Of a stretch of 64,000 nt of DNA, positions 18,809-27,044 are shown piece by piece (positions within the stretch are counted from its first letter, which is position 1; the number at the start of each line of letters is the position of its first letter). The position numbers and the translations under genes were made by a program. The DNA is taken from contig JADJNU010000002.1 in assembly GCA_016714165.1 (NCBI GenBank), positions 558,001 through 622,000 of the forward strand, given 5' to 3'. The DNA is from Bdellovibrionales bacterium (GTDB lineage: Bacteria; Bdellovibrionota; Bdellovibrionia; Bdellovibrionales; UBA1609). The notes below the pieces were generated by a model, which worked only from the letters and a program-made list of their open reading frames with translations, was not told the DNA's origin and did not search any database.

Positions 18809-19669
18809 TCAATGATTTGATTGGGCTAAAAGTATTTCAAGCCAAACTCTGGCATTTATTGGAATCGCATCTCGCGAAGTCAATAAGCCTGCCCTCAGGC
18901 TCTGATCAGAACATTTGCAGTCTTTAAACAAGGTGTCCCCAGTATCCAAAATTTTTTCTGTCATTTGAATTGCCTTGGCATTATTTGCACGCATCGTCTG
19001 AATCACATCGTCCAAAGTCACATGCGGTATCGAGTCATCCCAGCAGTCATAATCTGTCACAAAACAGCAGGGAAGGTACGGGAGACCAGCCTCTCGGGCC
19101 AAGGCATATTCTGGAAAATGGGTCATTCCAATAATATCCGCGCCCATGGAACGATAATGGATAGACTCCGCCTGAGTTGAAAAATAAGGACCTTCCACAC
19201 AAACGTAGGTTTGGCCCATATGGCTCTCGAAAGGCAAACCCTCTGCAAGCCCGAGCGCTCTGCTTGCCATAGACTGACAAATTGGCTTAGCTAAAGACAC
19301 ATGGCCAACGACGCCGTCTCCACAGAAGGTATGATGACGAAGACCTTTGGTCCGATCAATATACTGAATCGGAACGACCATATCTCCAGGCTTATAATGC
19401 TGTTGCAGGCTGCCCACGGCCGAAAAGCTAAGGATGGCCTTCGCACCATATTTTTTTAAGGCCCATATATTTGCTCTATAGTTAACTTCACTCGGCAACA
19501 GTTCGTGATGATCTCCATGCCGAGAAACAAATAGACACTCATGATCCCCTATTTTGACGGTCTTTAATCCACTCGATGCAGATCCAAATGGCGTTTCCCT
19601 GCCTAGTAAGGAAACCGTTTTAAAATTTTCAAACTTTTCGAAACCTGACCCGCCTATAATGGCCCACAT
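18809..19669 (-). CDS. mtnP: S-methyl-5'-thioadenosine phosphorylase
   Basis: The 286 residues match MTAP of the PNP family 2. IIGGSGF starts the protein, VSRHGDHHELLPSEVNYRAN carries the phosphate and base site, FSAVGSLQQHYKPGDMVVP is the family core, and EGPYFSTQAES gives the ribose region. Reaction: methylthioadenosine plus phosphate to adenine plus 5-methylthioribose-1-phosphate. It has a GAGGAG ribosome site. It follows the class II aldolase gene by 35 bp on the same strand, which suggests a shared pathway for the methylthiopentose. Confidence 0.92.
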   Translation of the reverse strand: MWAIIGGSGFEKFENFKTVSLLGRETPFGSASSGLKTVKIGDHECLFVSRHGDHHELLPSEVNYRANIWALKKYGAKAILSFSAVGSLQQHYKPGDMVVPIQYIDRTKGLRHHTFCGDGVVGHVSLAKPICQSMASRALGLAEGLPFESHMGQTYVCVEGPYFSTQAESIHYRSMGADIIGMTHFPEYALAREAGLPYLPCCFVTDYDCWDDSIPHVTLDDVIQTMRANNAKAIQMTEKILDTGDTLFKDCKCSDQSLRAGLLTSRDAIPINARVWLEILLAQSNH

Positions 19670-19704
19670 ATTAAAATCTCCTCATAAATTAAAAAATAAA
19701 ATAT

Positions 19705-20364
19705 TCATAAAGTTCTCTCGCCTATACCCCGGCGCATCTCACGTAAGGCCTCAACCTCTTCAGATGGCAAAAAACTGAGCCCACCCAATTGCTTCGCTAG
19801 TGCCAGTATTTGAGCAGAATGTTCCAATCTCTCCATTCCGTTCACCGCTTCATCTAAATCCTCTCCCCAACTCAAACCACCATGCCGACTCAGTATCATC
19901 AAACGGTGATGAGGAAGAAAGGAACCTAAAACCTCTCCCATTCCCACAGTTGTCGGTCGCGCGTAGGGAACTATAGGTATGGAGCCAACAGCCAAGATTA
20001 TTTCACTCAGACACTCACTCGGTAATTCTGAAAGTTGCGGATGAGATACAGACCACGCCACTGCGTAAGGGGGATGAGCATGGACAACAGCTCTTGCCTT
20101 TTTAACTTGTCGGTAGACCTCAAGATGCATCGACATTTCTCCAGAAGGCTTTCCCTCCAAAATGCGACCCTGAAGGTCAATGACACAGAGATCTTCGACC
20201 TTAATAAAAGCCTTGGCTACTCCAGAAGGAGTAATGATAATTCTCTCGTCACTTAATCGATAGCTGAGATTCCCATCTGCAGAGGCGAGCATACCTCGAT
20301 CGTAAAGGCGCCGAGAACCCAAAATGATCTGTTGTCTCACAATCAACTCTAATTCTAAGCTCAT
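19705..20364 (-). CDS. Class II aldolase/adducin family protein (probable methylthiopentose-P aldolase or MtnB-like)
   Basis: From the ATG at 20364 the protein has 219 residues. The frame is open further upstream but the extra N-terminus is unlike the family. Features are GNLSYRLSDERIIITPSG, SGEMSMHLEVY with the catalytic Glu, VVHAHPPYA with two zinc histidines, and SRHGGLSWGEDLDEAVN. The family includes fuculose-1-P aldolase, MtnB dehydratase and the Ald2 of the DHAP shunt. Pairing with mtnP favours the last two; sequence alone does not decide. No mtnA or mtnK is in the window. Confidence 0.82.
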   Translation of the reverse strand: MSLELELIVRQQIILGSRRLYDRGMLASADGNLSYRLSDERIIITPSGVAKAFIKVEDLCVIDLQGRILEGKPSGEMSMHLEVYRQVKKARAVVHAHPPYAVAWSVSHPQLSELPSECLSEIILAVGSIPIVPYARPTTVGMGEVLGSFLPHHRLMILSRHGGLSWGEDLDEAVNGMERLEHSAQILALAKQLGGLSFLPSEEVEALREMRRGIGERTL

Positions 20365-20394
20365 ATAGAATCCCTTCTGGCAGTTAAGTATTCT

Positions 20395-21519
20395 ATGCAG
20401 GAGAAACTGAGTCAAGCTAGACGAACTCAGAATTACGTGCAATATTCCGCCATCATGAAGATTCGACACTTGCATCATTTTAGTCTCCCAGAAACCATCA
20501 CCGAAAGAATTCAATGGGGACTTGCCCGAGAGCAGTTCAATTTGGAACAAAAGCATTCATTGAGTGAAGCAATATTAGATCTTTCAAGGCAATATTTGGA
20601 TAGAAAAATAGACGCCAAACTGTGGACGAATCGCCGTCATCGCGCAGCCTATTGGGCTTACTTCCTCCCACTCAACTTTCTGCGTCTCACCGCAGTTCTC
20701 GAAGAGGGACTCCGTCTTAATTTTTTGAAGAACATCAAGGAAGTTATTGATTTTGGATCTGGTCCGGGAACGGGATTGCTCGCATGGGATCACCTTCAAA
20801 TCCCACTGCCTATCCAATGTTACCGATCTATCGACTCAGCTCGCGAGCCGCTGGATATCATCAGAGCTATGGTTGAGAGATTTCCAATGGCCATGAAAAC
20901 AGAAATTCACCAGAGCCGTACACTTCCGCGATCCTCCCAATCAGAGAGTCTCGCCTTATTGAGTTACTCACTTAACGAAGGACTTTCAATACCCGAAAAT
21001 TTGGACAGCTATTCACATATTCTCATCTTAGAACCTAGCAGCCGGATGCAAGGACGACAGCTCATGACCTTGAGGAAGGAGCTGCTCGACAGGGGCTACT
21101 ATATGTGGGCTCCCTGCACCCATCAGATGGCTTGTCCATTACTTGAAATGTCAAAGTCAGATTGGTGCCACGATCGCATTTTATTGCGACGACCTGATTG
21201 GCTCATTCGCCTGGAAGACCTGCTTCCCCTTGATAACCGCAGTCTCACCTTTTCCTATTTGATGGCCTCTCGGATCGCGCCTCCCGAATTTTCTGGGGCT
21301 AGGATCATTGGTGATACTCTTGAAGAAAAGGGAAAAACAAAACAAGCTCTGTGCCGAGGCCCAAAGAGAGAGTTCTTATCATGGCTCAAGAAAGAAGGGC
21401 GGGCTCCTCTTATTCCTCGCGGTTCAAGGATTGAGTTGCCATTGGAATTGACGATCAAAGCAAATGAGCTGCGTCCAAATTCGGAAATTATCATTCATTC
21501 AACACACGGAAAAATCTAA
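20395..21519 (+). CDS. Rsm22-like small-subunit ribosomal methyltransferase
   Basis: The 374 residues contain an S-adenosylmethionine fold (VIDFGSGPGTGLLAWDHL) and the Rsm22-type cysteine segment APCTHQMACPLLEMSKSDWC followed by His. In homologues this holds an iron-sulfur cluster. Family knowledge: Rsm22/METTL17 proteins support assembly of mitochondrial and bacterial small ribosomal subunits; direct methylation is disputed. An ATG at 20455 (MKIRHLHHF) could be the true start, since the first 20 residues overlap the divergent promoter region. It is divergent from the aldolase. Confidence 0.78.
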   Translation: MQEKLSQARRTQNYVQYSAIMKIRHLHHFSLPETITERIQWGLAREQFNLEQKHSLSEAILDLSRQYLDRKIDAKLWTNRRHRAAYWAYFLPLNFLRLTAVLEEGLRLNFLKNIKEVIDFGSGPGTGLLAWDHLQIPLPIQCYRSIDSAREPLDIIRAMVERFPMAMKTEIHQSRTLPRSSQSESLALLSYSLNEGLSIPENLDSYSHILILEPSSRMQGRQLMTLRKELLDRGYYMWAPCTHQMACPLLEMSKSDWCHDRILLRRPDWLIRLEDLLPLDNRSLTFSYLMASRIAPPEFSGARIIGDTLEEKGKTKQALCRGPKREFLSWLKKEGRAPLIPRGSRIELPLELTIKANELRPNSEIIIHSTHGKI

Positions 21520-21564
21520 TTCCAGATTTATAAAACCTTGGAAGATCGAAACCCTGATTCGATT

Positions 21565-22773
21565 TTAGGCAACTTTTGTATTTGTTAGAATCTCAATAAT
21601 ACTATCGTAAACTGCAACTCTCTCGGGCGTTTCCTTATAAGCTCTTCTTCGAACGCCCATCGCTAAATCAGCTGCCGTAATACTCAAGTTCGGAGACCTA
21701 TAGGTTGGATCGGCTCCAAATGAAAGAAATAGCTTGGTAGATTCCAAATCGCCCTCACGTGCCGCGTACATCAGCGGATTCCATCCCTTGTTATCAATGT
21801 CATTTACATTGAATCCGCCGAGGTTCCAGACCATTTGCGCCATTTCGACCCGTCCGCTTTGGGCGGCCGCAATCAGAAGGGTCGCTCGTTCATTTGAAAC
21901 AATCCTCTGATCTGAGCCCTTCGCAATTAAAATCTTAACGGCTTCGATGTGACATTTTCGAACGGCCTTCATCAAGGCATTCTCTCCCAGCATGTCTTTG
22001 CATGCAACGTCAATAGAAGGGGTATCAAGTAGGTTGAGCACGATATCCTCTGCTCCCATTGTCTCCAAAGCAATCATGAGAGAATTCTTCCCTCTTGTAG
22101 AGACGAGATTTCCTCCTCCTCCCATCCAATTTGGATCGGCCCCTTTACTCAAAAAATATTTGACCTCTTTTTGATTTCTCTCCAGAATCGCCTTCACCAA
22201 AGGGGAATACCCTGAGGGAAGGATCGTATTCATGCTCGCCCCTTGTTCCAAACACCAGTTCATCTGGTCGACTAAGTTTTCATCTATGGCCCACACAAAG
22301 GCGTCTTGAATATCCGCACCGGCCTCTTTAAAAAAGAGGGCCACTTTGGACTTTCCCTTCTCAAGAGCTATGTTGATAAGGTTTCGCCCGCGATGGTCAA
22401 CTTTCTCTAGACCCTTTTCAGGACTTTGCATCATTGCCACAATGGCCCTCTGAAAATTGAGCTCAGTCGCTAGCATAATCGGGGTATATTTTGTGGATCT
22501 TTCAGAGATATCGGCTCTCGCCTTGTTTTTTATCAGCAATTCGATAAGTGGCAAAGCGTTAGCTTCAACAGCAAAATACAAAGCGGTCTTTCCCGTGTCA
22601 CGATCAATGGTATTAATATCCGCACCCAAATTAATTGCCATCAAAACACCAGAGATATTTCCACCACGGGCCTGTGATATAAGCATTTTCTCGTTCTTGC
22701 CTTGATGACCATCCGCCGATGTCTTCGGCTGCACCATTTTTTCAAAAATTCGCTTTATTCGAAATGGAACCAT
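21565..22773 (-). CDS. Ankyrin-repeat protein
   Basis: From the ATG at 22773 (GAGGAG upstream) the protein has about 402 residues made almost wholly of ankyrin units of about 33 residues. Examples are TGKTALYFAVEANALPLIELL, SGYSPLVKAILERNQKEVKYF and GWNPLMYAAREGDLESTKLFL. No signal peptide or enzyme domain is visible, so a cytoplasmic protein-binding scaffold is likely. A longer start at 22809 is possible but has a poorer ribosome site. Partners are unknown. Confidence 0.85.
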   Translation of the reverse strand: MVPFRIKRIFEKMVQPKTSADGHQGKNEKMLISQARGGNISGVLMAINLGADINTIDRDTGKTALYFAVEANALPLIELLIKNKARADISERSTKYTPIMLATELNFQRAIVAMMQSPEKGLEKVDHRGRNLINIALEKGKSKVALFFKEAGADIQDAFVWAIDENLVDQMNWCLEQGASMNTILPSGYSPLVKAILERNQKEVKYFLSKGADPNWMGGGGNLVSTRGKNSLMIALETMGAEDIVLNLLDTPSIDVACKDMLGENALMKAVRKCHIEAVKILIAKGSDQRIVSNERATLLIAAAQSGRVEMAQMVWNLGGFNVNDIDNKGWNPLMYAAREGDLESTKLFLSFGADPTYRSPNLSITAADLAMGVRRRAYKETPERVAVYDSIIEILTNTKVA

Positions 22774-22849
22774 AATCTCCTCAATTGATCCTTTGATCTT
22801 ATCAAACAATCATTTTATGAGGTCCAACTTATGCCCAAAATCTCTAGAA

Positions 22850-23872
22850 TCAGGTCGAAAGTATTTGACCATTCAACCCCAAATATTGATTTGAACTCGC
22901 AATATCAGGATTTTTGTCCAGAATTAAGGGAGCCTCCCATTTGCTGCCCTGAAATGTCTCTTGACGACGAAATTCGTCCAGAAACATTTGATAGGTTTCC
23001 ATTTTACTCGATGCCCAAGCTGGAGCGACCAATTCATCATGACGACTCGCAACTGCAGCAAGTCGATGCACAGAGAGCTCCGGCCGAAGGTGTTCGAGAA
23101 ACAAGATCGTTCTTCGAATGTAAATCTCACGAGAGAGAGGGATAAATTGACCATCATTCCAGATCTTCTCGAGCGGAGTGTTTCGCAACACATGAAGATT
23201 ATGGAGCTTCACGTTATTGATCGGCAAACGATTAACCAGTCTTGCGGTCGCAATAACTTGGTCATCCGTTTCTCCGGGCAATCCAAAAATCAAATGAATC
23301 CCAAGGTCTACCTGAGTTTTCTCCTTTATTCGCAAAATAGAATCGATTGCTCTTTTTCCGGTGTGCCCACGTTGCATCCACACGAGTTGTTTTTCATCAA
23401 AAGATTGGACTCCCAGCTCAACTCCCACAAACCGACCTGATCTTGTTGTCTCATTCCATAAATCGAGAACAGCATCTGAAATGCAATCAGGCCTGGTCCC
23501 AACAACCACTCCCTTTACATCAGGAAATGAAAAAGCCGTTTTAAACTGCTCACGCAAATGAGCAGTTCGACTAAAAGTAGACGTGTAGGCCTGAAAGTAG
23601 ACCAAAAACATATCCCCATTGAATCGTCGCTGCAATCTCGAGCGAGTCTCCTCAATTTGCCGGCGCAAAGGTTCTTGAGAGTATTCGGGAAAAGCAGCTG
23701 ACCCCCACTGATCACAGAAAATACAAATTTTTCCGCCTCCCAACCCCTCCCGATTAGGGCAAGTTTCAGAAACGCTAACGGGAATTTTATACACCCTTCC
23801 ACCAAACCGATGGCGATAAAACTGGCTGATCGCATGATAGGGCAAGCCTTGCCACTGTGGAGCTAATGACAT
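22850..23872 (-). CDS. yhcC: YhcC-type radical SAM protein (TIGR01212 family)
   Basis: The 340 residues begin with the family pattern FGGRVYKIPVSVSETCPNRE and the atypical CPNREG...GKICIFC cysteine arrangement (Cys, then a 10-12-residue gap, then CxxC). Later come FQAYTSTFS, GTRPDCISD, LGVQSFDEKQL and LIFGLPGETDDQV. Family members are widespread with no settled reaction; a link to tRNA or cofactor biology is only suspected. It is divergent from the MnmD-like gene by 34 bp. Confidence 0.85.
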   Translation of the reverse strand: MSLAPQWQGLPYHAISQFYRHRFGGRVYKIPVSVSETCPNREGLGGGKICIFCDQWGSAAFPEYSQEPLRRQIEETRSRLQRRFNGDMFLVYFQAYTSTFSRTAHLREQFKTAFSFPDVKGVVVGTRPDCISDAVLDLWNETTRSGRFVGVELGVQSFDEKQLVWMQRGHTGKRAIDSILRIKEKTQVDLGIHLIFGLPGETDDQVIATARLVNRLPINNVKLHNLHVLRNTPLEKIWNDGQFIPLSREIYIRRTILFLEHLRPELSVHRLAAVASRHDELVAPAWASSKMETYQMFLDEFRRQETFQGSKWEAPLILDKNPDIASSNQYLGLNGQILST

Positions 23873-23906
23873 ATGTGATGTTTAAGCAAATTATTGGAGT
23901 TTGGCA

Positions 23907-24674
23907 ATGCCATTGAGAGATGAGTTTGATGCGAACAATCCGTTTCAGATTGAAATCACCAAAGACGGCAGTCCGACCCTCAGACTAAGGGATTCCTCTG
24001 GCCTTGGAGAATCCATGCATAATCTTAAGGGGGCTTTTTCTGAAACTATTTATATTTATCTCCCCACCCTTCAAACGGCCTTCCAATGGCAGGAACCAGA
24101 GACTCGCCTGCTTTCAGTAGGGCTGGGGCTTGGCTACAATGAGCTTCTGACCGCCGCCTATTCCCTCAAAAATTTCCCGAACCATCCCTGGCGCTTACTC
24201 AGTTACGAAACCAAGGATTTTCTTCGCAGCAACTTCATGAGTTGGCTCGATGGAATCCCTCGAACCACCCAAACTGATTCTGAGTTATTTGGAGTTTATG
24301 ACGTTATATTGGATTTGGTGAGTCGCGAGATGAATGTGCCACAAGCCGCTGTCCGGAATCAATTAAAGAAAATGGCCGCGACAAAAACCTGGATAATATG
24401 CGAGACGCTCAGGCCTTCTGAAGATCCTCCTTTTCGAGCGCACGGAATTTTTTACGATGCTTTTTCATCTCAAACTAGCCCAGAGCTCTGGAATGAAAGT
24501 AACCTAGATCAGTTTTTTATTCGATTTGCTGACTTTCCCTGCGTGTTGTCCACCTATGCTGCCACCGGATCGCTCAAGCGGGCACTGAAAAAAGCAGATT
24601 TCAAAGTTGAATTCATTCCCGGATTTGGAGGAAAGAGACAGAGCACAACCGCGGTGAGGGATCGTCGTTGCTGA
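23907..24674 (+). CDS. mnmD: MnmD-like tRNA 5-methylaminomethyl-2-thiouridine methyltransferase
   Basis: The ATG at 23907 has TTGGAG seven bases upstream and gives 255 residues. The layout fits the methyltransferase half of MnmC: SMHNLKGAFSETIYIYL at the start, LLSVGLGLGYNEL for SAM binding, HGIFYDAFSSQTSPELWNE, and a C-terminal STYAATGSLKRALKKADFKV. Expected role: final methylation of wobble uridine in tRNAs. The FAD oxidase half of MnmC is absent, as in stand-alone MnmD. The segment between LGLGYNEL and DAFSSQ is somewhat divergent, so confidence is moderate. Confidence 0.7.
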   Translation: MPLRDEFDANNPFQIEITKDGSPTLRLRDSSGLGESMHNLKGAFSETIYIYLPTLQTAFQWQEPETRLLSVGLGLGYNELLTAAYSLKNFPNHPWRLLSYETKDFLRSNFMSWLDGIPRTTQTDSELFGVYDVILDLVSREMNVPQAAVRNQLKKMAATKTWIICETLRPSEDPPFRAHGIFYDAFSSQTSPELWNESNLDQFFIRFADFPCVLSTYAATGSLKRALKKADFKVEFIPGFGGKRQSTTAVRDRRC

Positions 24675-24684
24675 GAATCGAGAA

Positions 24685-25839
24685 TTAATAAGCGATTTTT
24701 TTTCTCGCGGAGGCCGGCTTTCGAACTCTTAGCTCTTGGCGAGCAATGCCTTCCTTTTTCTGAGCAAGATGTGCTATCATTTCTTTATGACATCCACTGA
24801 CGCAGGTGAGGCCCCAATCGCTCCCAGCATTGCGAAGTTTTTCTAGTAGATCATATCGCGTTCTGAACTCTACGAGCATTTCAGGAGTCACCATGTTGTT
24901 ACCGCCAAACTGAGTTGTGAAAATCTGATGCTTTCCAGATGAATCACGAATGAGTATATTCTTTAGACCCCAGGAATCAAATTCGTAGGTCATTCTTCTG
25001 AGGAGTCCATGAGATTCAGAGGATTCTACTGCCAACAATTGATCAGCAACTCCATCTGCCCACATTAATTCCAGTCGGGGATGACTCTCATCTCTTTGTA
25101 CGACCACCTCAACCTTTCTGCTTTCGCAACTTGGGATATCTACCAGCACTGTCTTCGCCAGGCTCAAGCTTTGTGACAAAACCAATTCTGCCTCAAGACA
25201 ACGACTATGGGGTTGAGAAAAATACAGGGAATACATGATAGAGAGGAGAAATACTGCTCCTTTTTCTCTCGGGTAGGGATCGGTTCGTAATTTCCTCGCA
25301 AGTCCGTTATTTTCGGTATACCTAGCCCTTTTGAGGCTCAATATTTCTTCTACTCGAATCAGATCGGAAGCTATCCCTGCTGTTGGCGTCAAAAAAAATT
25401 TCTCCTCGTTAACTAAAAATTGGCCTGAATCCAAAGTCTGAATCCGAATCGCATCGACATACTCTTGCGCTCCCTTACTCCCTGTCAGATTCCAATGAAC
25501 TTCAATGGCGGATTCTCTCTCTCTGATTTCAATTCGATGAGGAGCCCTTTCAATTCCTTGCTGTGATGAATAATCTATCAAACGAGATCGATTGAGGCTT
25601 TCTTGAGGAAGCAATCGCTTGATAAAATCCGTCGCTGACTCACCATTCACTACGGATTTTAGTAATCCCAAATTATGATGGATAACCGAGGGTGCTTTTG
25701 AAACGGAGGGTCTAGCCAAACTGTTATTCTGTAAGAGCGACTCTCCAATCGACAGTGAAATGAGAAGACTGAAAAATTTTACGTTCAAATTTTTCCAAGA
25801 TATTTTCAAAAAAAGAACTGAAAGGATAACGAAATACAC
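24685..25839 (-). CDS. Secreted protein of unknown function
   Basis: No family is recognised in these 384 residues. The N-terminus has two hydrophobic runs (YFVILSVLFLKI, then VKFFSLLISLSIG), the second probably the signal peptide, followed by NNSLARPSVSKAP. The mature part is mixed alpha/beta with conserved-looking patches (SDLIRVEEILSLKRARYTE, VDIPSCESRKVEVVV, RMTYEFDSWGLKNILI). It ends with CVSGCHKEM and a basic tail. An envelope location is inferred. The true start may be an internal codon. It is divergent from mepA. Confidence 0.65.
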   Translation of the reverse strand: MYFVILSVLFLKISWKNLNVKFFSLLISLSIGESLLQNNSLARPSVSKAPSVIHHNLGLLKSVVNGESATDFIKRLLPQESLNRSRLIDYSSQQGIERAPHRIEIRERESAIEVHWNLTGSKGAQEYVDAIRIQTLDSGQFLVNEEKFFLTPTAGIASDLIRVEEILSLKRARYTENNGLARKLRTDPYPREKGAVFLLSIMYSLYFSQPHSRCLEAELVLSQSLSLAKTVLVDIPSCESRKVEVVVQRDESHPRLELMWADGVADQLLAVESSESHGLLRRMTYEFDSWGLKNILIRDSSGKHQIFTTQFGGNNMVTPEMLVEFRTRYDLLEKLRNAGSDWGLTCVSGCHKEMIAHLAQKKEGIARQELRVRKPASARKKIAY

Positions 25840-25969
25840 AATCTTCCCCTGATTTCCGTCAGAGCTCTCTATCGGACGTTTGTCGGGTCGAGTTAACGAA
25901 GGTAGGGGTTCGTCCCAGAATGGATCGAATCTGCTTGCTCACTCTGTCTTGTTGGAATCTGATATTGTG

Positions 25970-26752
25970 ATGAGTACAAAAAAGCTAAGCATTTTGTTGA
26001 TCCTTCTATTGTCATTGGCAACTCAAGCAACGGAATGGGACGAAAAAGATCAACTCACGCCTGCGGAGTTAAATGAACTGATCGGAATAGAAAGAGGTCC
26101 CGTTGAGAAGTCTCAATTGCTCGGAATCGAACAGGCAATCGGATTCTTCTCGCGGGGCGATCTTATTAATTCTAGCAGTCTCCCATTTGAATCCCATGGC
26201 ATCCTAAAAATCATGCAGGGCAGGAATCGAGCCTATGCAACAAATGACTTGGTGCAAATATTGTCTGATGCGGCCAATAGCATCGCTCTGGATTTTCCGG
26301 GAGGAGAGCGACTTCAGATTGGCGACATCAGCGGGGCCGGCGGTGGCCCCCTGGGACGCCACGCAAGTCATCAAAATGGCCTTGATGCCGATGTTGCTTA
26401 CTATCGTCGCAATCACAACGAACAGAATCCCAGCAACGATCTTGGATTTGATGAAGATTTTGCACCGAATGGAGATATCTCCATAAACTTTGACTCAGAT
26501 CGAAACGGAGAAATCTTCAGCCGCCTTATTCAGACGGGCCGAGTGAATCGAATTTTTGTCGACGAGGCCATCAAAAGGCACTTTTGCCTCAAATGGAAAA
26601 CTCAAGCCTCAGATGAAAAGGTGGCCGCAGTTCTCAGAAGTCTACGTCCATTGAAAAACCACCACGATCATTTCCACCTACGACTGATGTGTCCACCAAC
26701 AAGTCCACGCTGCATAGAGCAGGAACCTCCTCCTCTTGGAACAGGCTGCTAG
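25970..26752 (+). CDS. mepA: MepA-like penicillin-insensitive murein endopeptidase
   Basis: The ATG at 25970 yields a 260-residue protein with a clear signal peptide (KKLSILLILLLSLATQATE). The metal site is LGRHASHQNGLDADVAYY (HxxxHxxGxDxD type), with a second cluster HHDHFHLRLMCP. Role: LAS-type zinc enzyme cleaving D-Ala-mDAP cross-links in periplasmic peptidoglycan. The open frame upstream to 25880 lacks a signal and is rejected. Its stop is 7 bp from the convergent csoR stop. With the L,D-transpeptidase and transglycosylase-like lipoprotein, the window is rich in wall-remodelling enzymes. Confidence 0.87.
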   Translation: MSTKKLSILLILLLSLATQATEWDEKDQLTPAELNELIGIERGPVEKSQLLGIEQAIGFFSRGDLINSSSLPFESHGILKIMQGRNRAYATNDLVQILSDAANSIALDFPGGERLQIGDISGAGGGPLGRHASHQNGLDADVAYYRRNHNEQNPSNDLGFDEDFAPNGDISINFDSDRNGEIFSRLIQTGRVNRIFVDEAIKRHFCLKWKTQASDEKVAAVLRSLRPLKNHHDHFHLRLMCPPTSPRCIEQEPPPLGTGC

Positions 26753-26759
26753 GACTCAC

Positions 26760-27044
26760 CTATCTTGCTCGCGCAGACTCCAGCAGCTCCATGATTTCCT
26801 GGATCACTAGTCCTTTTTCACTTTTGTCGCTTGACCCGATGGCTTTCCTCACACAATGATCTATGTGCTGTTCAATGATCTTTTCTTCCAAAGAACCCAG
26901 TGCCGAACGCACCGCTTTGATTTGAGTCAAAATGTCCATGCAGTAGCGCTTTTCTTCAACCATCTTGGCAATCCCACGAACCTGACCTTCAAGGCGCTTC
27001 AAGCGATTGAGATGACTCGTGTGAGAAGTTCCCTTTTTTTCCAT
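26760..27044 (-). CDS. csoR: CsoR-type copper-sensing repressor
   Basis: This 94-residue all-helical protein is of the CsoR/RcnR family: LNRLKRLEGQVRGIAKMVEE in helix 1, then a Cys in RYCMDILTQ, and HIDHCV giving the His and Cys of the Cu(I)-site Cys-His-Cys pattern of CsoR. That favours copper over nickel/cobalt. It overlaps the copA stop by one base (TAATG) after GGAGG, so the repressor is cotranscribed with its target. The palindrome at 29418-29434 is its likely operator. Confidence 0.9.
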   Translation of the reverse strand: MEKKGTSHTSHLNRLKRLEGQVRGIAKMVEEKRYCMDILTQIKAVRSALGSLEEKIIEQHIDHCVRKAIGSSDKSEKGLVIQEIMELLESARAR

